Positions 1 through 5,995 of a stretch of 13,313 nucleotides of DNA are shown here, piece by piece. The DNA comes from JAAYCI01 sp964370195 (lineage in GTDB: Bacteria > Bacillota > Clostridia > Oscillospirales > Ruminococcaceae). The stretch spans positions 1 through 13,313 of the forward strand of contig CAYJIH010000044.1 in NCBI GenBank assembly GCA_964370195.1, given 5' to 3'. The position numbers and the translations under genes were made by a program. Position 1 is the stretch's first letter. Every line of letters begins with the position of its first letter. The notes beneath the pieces were generated by a model. The model was not told the origin of the DNA. It was given only the letters and a program-made list of their open reading frames with translations, and did no database searches.

Positions 1-176
1 CCGAAGTTCATGTTGGGTATCTGCCCGAATCGGAAGCAGAAACCTTATATGCAAGTGAAAGTGTAAGTGCAACCACACTTTCAGGCAACACGTATATATA
101 CATCGACACTTTCCGTGAGCCAAGTAGCGAGGAATCGGGGCTTTCATCTCCCCAGTTAGAATACTATTTTAAATAA
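1..176 (+). CDS. C-terminal end of an unrecognised protein (5' end outside the window)
   Basis: An open frame runs from base 3 to a TAA at 174-176, giving 57 residues after the window edge. The tail is acidic and rich in Ser, Glu and Thr (for example LPESEAETLYASES and REPSSEES) and ends in LEYYFK. No domain or motif can be named. The long hairpin starting six bases after the stop supports this being the true 3' end of a gene. The other two plus frames are closed by stops within the first 70 bases. The function is unknown. Confidence 0.6.
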   Translation, partial: EVHVGYLPESEAETLYASESVSATTLSGNTYIYIDTFREPSSEESGLSSPQLEYYFK

Positions 177-181
177 TTGTT

Positions 182-243
182 AATAAATCCCCCTATAAAA
201 TCCGAAAGTACAATCGCATTCGGATTTTATAGGGGGATTTATT
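182..243 (+). terminator. Very long perfect hairpin after the partial gene
   Basis: Arms 182-206 and 219-243 are fully complementary over 25 bp around a 12-base loop. The core is aaatccccctat on the left with its complement on the right. The plus-strand tail (attgtgtatttt) is only moderately T-rich. It therefore may act as a terminator for the partial gene, as a barrier in both directions, or as a 3' RNA-stabilising hairpin. It is unusually long for an intrinsic terminator. Confidence 0.7.
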
Positions 244-268
244 GTGTATTTTCTGGTTTTTAAAAAGC

Positions 269-313
269 AAAAAAAACCATTGATACAGCCATAAAAACAA
301 CTGTATATCAATG
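269..313 (-). terminator. Intrinsic terminator of tRNA-Lys
   Basis: Read on the minus strand, cattgatatacag (301-313) pairs with ctgtatcaatg (278-288) apart from a 2-base bulge. It is followed by eight T residues (A run at 269-276 on the plus strand). It lies ten bases downstream of the tRNA-Lys CCA end. Confidence 0.85.
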
Positions 314-322
314 ATTTTAACG

Positions 323-398
<76 letters not shown>

Positions 399-446
399 CT
401 ATAATGCAACGCTTCCATCCAATCCATCTCAACCGGTTGCATAAAT

Positions 447-475
447 AGTATACACAAAAAATGGGAAATGGTCAA
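447..475 (-). promoter_or_regulatory. Sigma-A type promoter of tRNA-Lys
   Basis: On the minus strand, TTGACC (470-475) is followed after exactly 17 bases by TATACT (447-452). Transcription would start near 440, about 40 bases before the mature tRNA 5' end. Spacing and both hexamers are close to consensus. Confidence 0.8.
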
Positions 476-538
476 TCATTTTTCTCCATTTTATGCATTT
501 AAATAACAAAATCCAACTCCACATAGAATTATAAATTC

Positions 539-919
539 TTAAAAACTGCTGCCAACAGCAGCGGCGATGATAAACATATAAATAATAAAAAATAAAATCA
601 TAAATGCAAAGTAAATAATGCCCACAATAAAAGCGATTTTACCTGCTCGATTCCACGGCTCCATCACAGCATTAAAGTGATTCGCATCTATATAATTCCC
701 TGCTTTCCAAGCCCATTCATGCCCTTTTACACCACACACAATCATCCAAATAAGGCTAAAAAACGGGACCAACACCAAAAGGCTAAGATATGCTTTATGT
801 CCAATACCCCACCATACGGTGAAACTAAAGGCCCCCCAGCTCCATTTTTTTAATTCCTGTGGCATCTCGCCCGTTTGCATGGGCATGTACTGCTGCTGAT
901 ATGGTTGATATTCATTCAT
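539..919 (-). CDS. Small Trp-rich membrane protein of unknown function
   Basis: This is a 126-residue protein with a Gln/Tyr/Pro-rich hydrophilic N-terminus (residues 1-20). It has a hydrophobic segment at about 44-63 and another at about 93-122, so two to three membrane passes are likely. A Trp-rich stretch (KKWSWGAF, then VWWGIGHKAY) precedes the first membrane span, and GHEWAWK follows it. This pattern resembles widespread short bacterial membrane proteins of the W-x-W-G-A-F type, but I cannot name a function. The ATG at 917-919 follows a weak purine-rich site (gagagggaaag). It lies 95 bases downstream of the FIST-EAL gene on the same strand with no evident terminator between them, so co-transcription is possible. 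The downstream tRNA-Lys has its own promoter. Confidence 0.75.
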   Translation of the reverse strand: MNEYQPYQQQYMPMQTGEMPQELKKWSWGAFSFTVWWGIGHKAYLSLLVLVPFFSLIWMIVCGVKGHEWAWKAGNYIDANHFNAVMEPWNRAGKIAFIVGIIYFAFMILFFIIYMFIIAAAVGSSF

Positions 920-1014
920 GCTCTTTCCCTCTCAATTTCAACTGATATAAAATATATTTTCGAATTTTCGATCATAAAACAAGTGCAAACTAATAAAGCA
1001 TTTTCATAAAATAT

Positions 1015-3570
1015 CTATATAATAGACAAATTTTCCAGTGGCTCCGGTTTCGAAAAATAATAGCCCTGTGAAAATGAAATGGAATACAACTCTACCACCT
1101 GTTGCAATTCCCCCGTTTCCACAAACTCAGCAATTGTTTCCACACCAAGCTGCTGCGCAAGATACCGAATGGTATTCAAAATAATAATACTTTCTTCATT
1201 ATTTAATAAATTGCGTATTATACTGCCATCAATTTTGATATAATCTGGCCGCAGTGCAATTACAGTAGCCAATGTAGAATATCCAGACCCAAAATCATCA
1301 ATCGCAATTTTGCATCCTTTTGCACGAATTTTTTGTACAAAATCGGCCAACAAATCCACAGAGTGAACATTTTCTGTTTCTACAAACTCAAATACTAAAC
1401 GCTGTGGATTTGGGTATGTTTCCAGTTCGTTTAATAACCAGTTACAAAAAATTTCCGACTGAATATCATACAATGTTACATTCAGAGAAACGGTTTCCTC
1501 ACGGTTTTTAAAATCCTGCAAAACACGCTCTACCATCATCTGGCTAATGCGCCCATAATATTTGTATTTTTTTGCTACTTCCATAAAAGCAAACGGTGTG
1601 TGCACTTTTCCGGTGCTATCTACCACACGCATTAATGCTTCATATTTATCTATTTTTTTTGTTTTATTGTTGCGCAAACCTTGGTAAAAAGGAACCACTG
1701 TTTTTTGCTTAACCGCACGATTTAAAATATTTATTACTTTCGACTCTTCTATCACAGATTGGTCACTTTCCATCATATAATCACAAATCAAATAATTATT
1801 ATCTTGATTTGTATTGGCAAGCAACATGTTCATTCCGGCTTCAATTAGGTTTTTTTGGTTTAGAACCACCACAAAACGCAGTAAACCTGATATTTCTTCA
1901 TTTTCGGATGATACGTATTCAAAACGCTGATAAAAGTTTTTCGTACATTCAAGAAAAAACGCTTCTGAAACACTGGCACTTGCAGCTAAAATACATGTTT
2001 TGTAATTCAATGTATATAATTTAAATGCCTCATCCAATTTCATTTGATGAAAAAAAGCCTGCACTTTGCTTATAACATCCCGAATGGCCATATAATATTT
2101 CTGGTGGCCATGAACGGCAATAGAAGAATCTGCTGTCAAGCTTTCTAAAAGCACTAATTTATCATAATTTTTTTCTATTTTATCTTCTTCAAATTGGTAA
2201 AAATTGGGAAGCCCCATATATTCGTCTAGCCTATTTTCTGGGGGCTTTGTGTTTGTATTTATTTGTAAAACCAAATTTTCTTTTTTGGATTGCAAGTAGT
2301 TTTTCCCTTTTTCTTTTGCTTTATTTAAAAAGCGAAAATCATCTTTTAATTGTTCTGTATTATCTAAACAGTGAATATCCGGCAAAATATATTTTTCATT
2401 TTCACCAAGCCCGGTTATTACACATGCACCATTATGATAATTATTTTGTCCATTTTGAAATGCAATTTCACCCATTAAAAAGATGCCGCAAATTTCGTGC
2501 TTTTGAAATGGCATCAATTCCCATTGCGCACAATTATTTAAATATAATTTGCGAAACAAACAAATATATCCAAACAAATATTCTGAAGGCATATCTAACA
2601 CAGATTCACAAAAAGCCCGTGCCTCTTGCACCGTTTTCATCGGGTTAATATAGCCTATTTTGAATTTTGTATGGTTTGATAGCCGAGAATGATGCAGCCC
2701 CAATTGGTTATACTTGTCATCATACCTTGCAAAACGCCCACTTGACGATGTGTTTTCAATTACAAGCGGAAAATGTAAAAGATAATCATGATCTATGAGA
2801 TCTTCTATCCTGTTGTAAGATTTTAGTTTGTCCTCTTCGAGCTCTAGGTAATGGTAAATCCATTCTAGCGCCGGTTGCCCATCTACCTCTTCAATAAAAA
2901 CATCATTTGTTTTTGTCACTTCAAAAACCGGGCTAATTGTCTCCATAGAGTTTGAAACATTTACAAAATCATACATTTCATCGTCTGTTGCAGCAAAAAC
3001 AATTACGCCATATTCCTTCACACCGTCTTCGTCAAACACAAACCCAGGAATATCTTGCTCAAACAGATCCCCTGCAACACCACCAACCAATTTAAGCGTT
3101 GGAGAAAGTTGGTTTATTTCTTTCACAAAAACATCCACATCAGCGAATGGCTGTTTTGAATATGGTGCAATATTTGTATTCGAAAATAAAACTTGAACCA
3201 CGGCCGGCTCTTCTTTACCGTTCGGACAAAACGTGTTGTGAATTTGCTGCGCCAGCTCTTTTTCACTGTTGTTTTCAAAAGAAAAATGGGCCACCTTTAT
3301 TTGTAACCGTTGAAACGTTTCTATAACCACCATGGTTTGATGCTCAAGTTGTTTGCCGTTATAAAGCACCGCTTGAGAAGAGGATGCCCCAACAATACTT
3401 GCATTTGGTAAAATAGCCTTTATTTTTTTTGCCACTTGAACCGCTTTTTCCGGTGTTAAAATAGAAGTGAATATTTTCACGAGACATACAGCGTTTTTGT
3501 TAAAGTTACTTTTTGACAGATAGCTATCAAACACATCACTTTCCGTATAAAGTTGGGCCAGTCTCACCAT
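1015..3570 (-). CDS. FIST sensor - degenerate GGDEF - EAL cyclic-di-GMP phosphodiesterase
   Basis: The product has 851 residues, appears cytoplasmic and has no obvious membrane segment. Residues about 25-385 look like the FIST N and C domains, with GASSSQ near 61, VGGVAGD near 162 and a GEIA motif near 367. FIST is thought to bind small ligands such as amino acids. Residues about 440-605 align by eye with a GGDEF domain (GLPN at 453, HGHQ near 487), but the signature position reads NYKTC (522-526), so cyclase activity is not expected. Residues about 620-850 form an EAL domain with its key residues present: EAL at 644, N near 697, E in FEFVE near 729, DDFG at 758, K in YIKID near 779, E in AEFVE near 815 and Q near 835. 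Active c-di-GMP hydrolysis is therefore expected. I chose the ATG at 3568-3570 because GGAG (3581-3584) sits nine bases upstream. The in-frame TTG at 3583-3585 overlaps that site. The gene is more AT-rich than the housekeeping genes nearby. Confidence 0.9.
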   Translation of the reverse strand: MVRLAQLYTESDVFDSYLSKSNFNKNAVCLVKIFTSILTPEKAVQVAKKIKAILPNASIVGASSSQAVLYNGKQLEHQTMVVIETFQRLQIKVAHFSFENNSEKELAQQIHNTFCPNGKEEPAVVQVLFSNTNIAPYSKQPFADVDVFVKEINQLSPTLKLVGGVAGDLFEQDIPGFVFDEDGVKEYGVIVFAATDDEMYDFVNVSNSMETISPVFEVTKTNDVFIEEVDGQPALEWIYHYLELEEDKLKSYNRIEDLIDHDYLLHFPLVIENTSSSGRFARYDDKYNQLGLHHSRLSNHTKFKIGYINPMKTVQEARAFCESVLDMPSEYLFGYICLFRKLYLNNCAQWELMPFQKHEICGIFLMGEIAFQNGQNNYHNGACVITGLGENEKYILPDIHCLDNTEQLKDDFRFLNKAKEKGKNYLQSKKENLVLQINTNTKPPENRLDEYMGLPNFYQFEEDKIEKNYDKLVLLESLTADSSIAVHGHQKYYMAIRDVISKVQAFFHQMKLDEAFKLYTLNYKTCILAASASVSEAFFLECTKNFYQRFEYVSSENEEISGLLRFVVVLNQKNLIEAGMNMLLANTNQDNNYLICDYMMESDQSVIEESKVINILNRAVKQKTVVPFYQGLRNNKTKKIDKYEALMRVVDSTGKVHTPFAFMEVAKKYKYYGRISQMMVERVLQDFKNREETVSLNVTLYDIQSEIFCNWLLNELETYPNPQRLVFEFVETENVHSVDLLADFVQKIRAKGCKIAIDDFGSGYSTLATVIALRPDYIKIDGSIIRNLLNNEESIIILNTIRYLAQQLGVETIAEFVETGELQQVVELYSISFSQGYYFSKPEPLENLSII

Positions 3571-3632
3571 AATTTTACACTCCAAAACAAATATTGAACT
3601 CGTATTTTTTTCTGTTTATCACGTAATTCAAA

Positions 3633-3671
3633 ATAGTAATCAAATTTTACATTATATTTAACGATTACTAT
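3633..3671 (-). other. Inverted repeat in the 5' leader of the FIST-EAL gene
   Basis: The 9-base arms atagtaatc (3633-3641) and gattactat (3663-3671) are perfectly complementary around a 21-base AT-rich loop. The repeat lies between the predicted start of transcription (near 3686) and the start codon at 3570. It could be an operator or an mRNA hairpin. It does not match c-di-GMP riboswitch sequences that I know. Confidence 0.45.
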
Positions 3672-3692
3672 AACCAAATTTTTTTCTAATAC

Positions 3693-3720
3693 ATTATAAC
3701 ACTTAATCAACCTCTGTCAA
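3693..3720 (-). promoter_or_regulatory. Near-perfect promoter of the FIST-EAL gene
   Basis: On the minus strand, TTGACA (3715-3720) and TATAAT (3693-3698) are separated by 16 bases, and an extended -10 TG lies just upstream of TATAAT. Both hexamers match consensus. Transcription would begin near 3686, leaving a leader of about 115 bases before the ATG. Confidence 0.8.
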
Positions 3721-3986
3721 ATTCAAATCTTCATATTATAATACAGACACTTTCATCATATGCAGTCGAAGAATATAACTACCTAAAATAAATATAGCAA
3801 AAAATAATGATAATTTTATGAATACATTCTTATGTAGAAAAACAAAACAAAGTACTGTAAATATTGGATTTACATATGATTTATAAAACACACCTTACTA
3901 TACATAATAATTTCACTATTTATATAGAATATTCGTATAATATGTTCTTTAACTTTCAAAAACACAATATATTTTTAAAAAAAGTA
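3721..3986. other. AT-rich non-coding gap
   Basis: This divergent intergenic stretch lies between the FIST-EAL promoter and the tRNA-Pro promoter. I found no open frame with a ribosome binding site, no strong hairpin and no repeat. A TATAAT-like hexamer at 3936-3941 has no -35 partner at a usable distance. Confidence 0.6.
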
Positions 3987-4015
3987 TTGACGAATCGACA
4001 CGAACGAACTATAAT
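3987..4015 (+). promoter_or_regulatory. Promoter of tRNA-Pro
   Basis: TTGACG (3987-3992), a 17-base spacer and TATAAT (4010-4015). Transcription would start near 4022, about 68 bases before the mature tRNA. Confidence 0.85.
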
Positions 4016-4036
4016 AATAAAGGTCGCTTTGCTTAT

Positions 4037-4064
4037 TGTGTAGTAGCACACTAACTAGAGTTAG
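4037..4064 (+). other. Two adjoining small hairpins in the tRNA-Pro 5' leader
   Basis: TGTG-tagtag-CACA (4037-4050) is immediately followed by CTAAC-taga-GTTAG (4051-4064), both within the precursor leader that RNase P would remove. The stems are short, so the structures are weak individually. Their exact abutment is the only reason to note them. Confidence 0.4.
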
Positions 4065-4089
4065 GCTGTTAAAATTTAATATTTACTTT

Positions 4090-4165
4090 CGGGGTGTAGC
4101 GCAGTTGGTAGCGCGCCTGGTTTGGGACCAGGATGCCGCAGGTTCAAATCCTGTCACTCCGACCA
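4090..4165 (+). tRNA. tRNA-Pro (anticodon TGG), CCA encoded
   Basis: This is a complete 76-base cloverleaf. The acceptor is CGGGGTG/CACTCCG, with the C1-G72 pair typical of bacterial tRNA-Pro, discriminator A and an encoded CCA. The D arm is GCGC...GCGC. The anticodon arm is CCTGG-TTTGGGA-CCAGG, with TGG at 34-36. The T arm is GCAGG-TTCAAAT-CCTGT. It is a single gene with a strong promoter upstream and two successive hairpin/terminator units downstream. Confidence 0.97.
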
Positions 4166-4219
4166 GCAGCGTGACGCTGCACCCAATTAGACATCGAGTG
4201 AACCTCGGTGTCTTTTTTT
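4166..4219 (+). terminator. tRNA-Pro trailer unit 1: hairpin plus intrinsic terminator
   Basis: Directly after the CCA, gcagcg-tga-cgctgc (4166-4180) forms a short hairpin. After the linker acccaatt, the stem agacatcgag/ctcggtgtct (4189-4198 with 4204-4213, 10 bp with one G-U pair) is followed by a T run ending at 4219. This is a classical Rho-independent terminator. The same arrangement is repeated at 4245-4296. Confidence 0.9.
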
Positions 4220-4244
4220 GTGCCCCTTATGATTATTTGTCCCA

Positions 4245-4296
4245 CCAGCGTGACGCTGGATCCAATTAGGCACCGAGTAAAGCTCGGTGCTTTTTT
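4245..4296 (+). terminator. Trailer unit 2: second copy of the hairpin/terminator
   Basis: ccagcg-tga-cgctgg (4245-4259), the linker atccaatta, then gcaccgag/ctcggtgc (4270-4277 with 4283-4290) and TTTTTT (4291-4296). It is collinear with unit 1 and similar over about 50 bases. Several differences fall in paired positions and preserve pairing. It is a back-up terminator or the remnant of a duplicated tRNA gene tail. Confidence 0.88.
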
Positions 4297-4475
4297 ATAA
4301 AAATTTTTAGGTTGATTCCGTTAGAATTCTTTCCCTATAGCGTAATACTACGTACAATCAGCATTATATCCATATTTAGCAAAATATTGAACAAAAGCCG
4401 GATTATATCAAATCATCTTTTCAACTGTGCCAACAAAACGCCAAAATATTTGTTAGGTTTTTCATAATATTTTTC
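4297..4475. other. Non-coding stretch between the tRNA-Pro terminators and the lpdA promoter
   Basis: I see no open frame with a ribosome binding site, no strong hairpin, no T-box or riboswitch signature and no repeat in this AT-rich stretch. The tRNA-Pro trailer and the lpdA promoter and leader occupy the rest of the gene-free interval from 4166 to 4550. Confidence 0.55.
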
Positions 4476-4505
4476 TTGTGTTTCAGAACATTTTTGCAGT
4501 ATAAT
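4476..4505 (+). promoter_or_regulatory. Probable promoter of lpdA
   Basis: A perfect TATAAT (4500-4505) is preceded at 18 bases by TTGTGT (4476-4481), a weak -35. The spacer contains tgtt-tcag-aaca (4479-4490), a small dyad. Transcription would start near 4512, giving a leader of about 40 bases. Confidence 0.6.
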
Positions 4506-4550
4506 TAAGTGTATGTTTCAAAAAAACACAATTTAAGAGGAGAAACAGAA

Positions 4551-5927
4551 ATGAACGTATATGATCTGATCATCATTGGTGGTGGCCCCGGTGGTTATTT
4601 AGCAGCAGAACGCGCAGGAAAATCCGGTTTAAAAACAATTTTGTTTGAAAAAAAGTCACTTGGTGGTGTATGCCTAAACGAAGGCTGTATCCCTTCCAAA
4701 GCATTTTTAAATTCCTCTAAAATATATCAATATGCAGTAAACGGCAAAAAGTATGGTGTTCTAACAGAAAATGCCACAATAGATCACTCAAAAGTAGTGA
4801 AACGAAAAGACAAAGTGGTTAAAATTTTGGTATCTGGTGTTACCTCAAAACTGGGGCACCATGGGGTAACTGTTGTAAAAGAAGAAGCCACCATCGTGGG
4901 TAAAGCAGGCAATGATTTTACGGTGAAGGCCGGAGAAAACGAATACACTGCTTCAAAATTGCTCATTTGCAGTGGCTCCGTGCCGGTTGTCCCCCCCATT
5001 CCCGGGCTAAAAGAAAGCATTGAACGTGATATTGTACTTACAAACCGTGAAATTTTAAGCAATACAGAAGCGCCTGCTTCCCTCGTTGTAATTGGTGGTG
5101 GCGTGATTGGGCTTGAAATGGCCAACTACTTTTGTGACATCGGCGTGCCCGTTTCTGTGGTTGAAATGCTAGATAAAATTGCCGGCCCAACGGATTGTGA
5201 AATAAGTTCTATTTTACAAAAAAACCTAGAAAAACGTGGCGTTCAGTTTTACCTCGGTTGCAAAGTAACTGCTGTAACCGATAATGTGGTTCAATTCGAA
5301 AAAGATGGCGAAACGCAAACGCTTTCTGCCGAAAAAATCCTGCTTTCCATTGGCCGCCGTGCCGCCACAGAAGAATTAAACTTAGATGCCCTTGGCGTTG
5401 CTACGGAACGTGGCGCCATTATAACCGATGACAAAATGCAAACAAATATCCCCGGTGTATATGCTTCTGGCGATGTAAACGGAAAATCTATGTTGGCACA
5501 TACGGCATATCGTGAAAGCGAAGTGGCTGTAAATACCATGCTTGGCATTGAAGATAGCATGAAATACACAGCTGTCCCCTCTGTTATTTATACAAACCCC
5601 GAAGTTGCCAGTGCCGGCTATGGCTTAGAAGATGCCAAAGCTGCTGGTTTTGCTGCCGAAACTTACACCATCTCCCTTCGCTATTCCGGCCGCTATTTAG
5701 CCGAGGTAGAAGGCGGTGATGGTATTTGCAAGCTGGTATATGATAAAGAGCGTCAAGTGTTACTTGGTGTGCACATCATCGGAAGCTATGCCTCTGAAAT
5801 GATTTATGGCGCTGTTTTAATGATAGAAAAGGAAATACCCATTGAAGACTTGCAAAAAATTGTTTTTCCACATCCAAGTGTTTGCGAAGTAATTCGTGAT
5901 GCATTATTTGAACTGGATAGCTTATAA
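4551..5927 (+). CDS. lpdA: Dihydrolipoamide dehydrogenase (E3 / glycine cleavage L protein type)
   Basis: This is a 458-residue FAD flavoenzyme that reoxidises protein-bound dihydrolipoamide with NAD+, serving 2-oxoacid dehydrogenase or glycine cleavage complexes. It shows the FAD dinucleotide-binding GGGPGG at 10-15 and the redox disulfide CLNEGC (C41, C46) followed by IPSK. It also has the NAD-binding GGGVIG at 182-187, the second FAD motif ASGD at 305-308 and the C-terminal catalytic HPSxxE (H441, E446). The length is normal. I chose the ATG at 4551 because AAGAGGAG (4535-4542) is eight bases upstream. An in-frame start at 4509 would add 14 residues outside the domain and lies in the leader. 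No E1, E2, H-, P- or T-protein gene is next to it, so its partner complex cannot be read from this context. A flavoprotein gene follows 68 bases downstream on the same strand. Confidence 0.93.
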   Translation: MNVYDLIIIGGGPGGYLAAERAGKSGLKTILFEKKSLGGVCLNEGCIPSKAFLNSSKIYQYAVNGKKYGVLTENATIDHSKVVKRKDKVVKILVSGVTSKLGHHGVTVVKEEATIVGKAGNDFTVKAGENEYTASKLLICSGSVPVVPPIPGLKESIERDIVLTNREILSNTEAPASLVVIGGGVIGLEMANYFCDIGVPVSVVEMLDKIAGPTDCEISSILQKNLEKRGVQFYLGCKVTAVTDNVVQFEKDGETQTLSAEKILLSIGRRAATEELNLDALGVATERGAIITDDKMQTNIPGVYASGDVNGKSMLAHTAYRESEVAVNTMLGIEDSMKYTAVPSVIYTNPEVASAGYGLEDAKAAGFAAETYTISLRYSGRYLAEVEGGDGICKLVYDKERQVLLGVHIIGSYASEMIYGAVLMIEKEIPIEDLQKIVFPHPSVCEVIRDALFELDSL

Positions 5928-5938
5928 TCGAAACACCA

Positions 5939-5965
5939 TTTTGTAAGGCGAACTGCTTTACAAAA
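5939..5965 (+). other. Hairpin between lpdA and the next flavoprotein gene
   Basis: ttttgtaaggc (5939-5949) pairs with gctttacaaaa (5955-5965), 11 bp with one G-U pair and a 5-base loop. No T run follows, so it is unlikely to be a full terminator. It may stabilise or process the transcript. The next ribosome binding site lies 20 bases downstream. Confidence 0.55.
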
Positions 5966-5995
5966 ACTTAGGATTTGTACCAAAAAGGAGTTAGT

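Larger units (their letters stand above)
4166..4296 (+). repeat. Tandem direct repeat (two copies) downstream of tRNA-Pro
   Basis: Copies at about 4168-4219 and 4247-4296 share the cores cagcgtgacgctg and ccaattag, then the cgagt and ctcggtg terminator stem. About 27 unrelated bases separate them. The second copy is preceded by ccca, so it begins next to a CCA just as the first follows the tRNA CCA. Confidence 0.8.

Noticed and set aside
3571..3692. c-di-GMP riboswitch in the leader of the FIST-EAL gene
   Set aside because: None of the conserved c-di-GMP aptamer segments is present. Only a simple inverted repeat is seen.
3721..3986. Hidden small gene or repeat array in the AT-rich divergent gap
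   Set aside because: No frame with a ribosome binding site and no regularly spaced repeats were found.
4036..4269. Open frame of 77 codons running through tRNA-Pro and its trailer
   Set aside because: It overlaps a certain tRNA and two terminators, lacks a ribosome binding site and has no protein-like features.
4479..4490. Small dyad tgtt-tcag-aaca in the lpdA promoter as a Rex or redox operator
   Set aside because: It is only four bases per arm and does not match the Rex site that I know (TTGTTAA with TTAACAA).
5939..5965. Full terminator between lpdA and the COG2509-like gene
   Set aside because: The stem is good but no T run follows on either strand.
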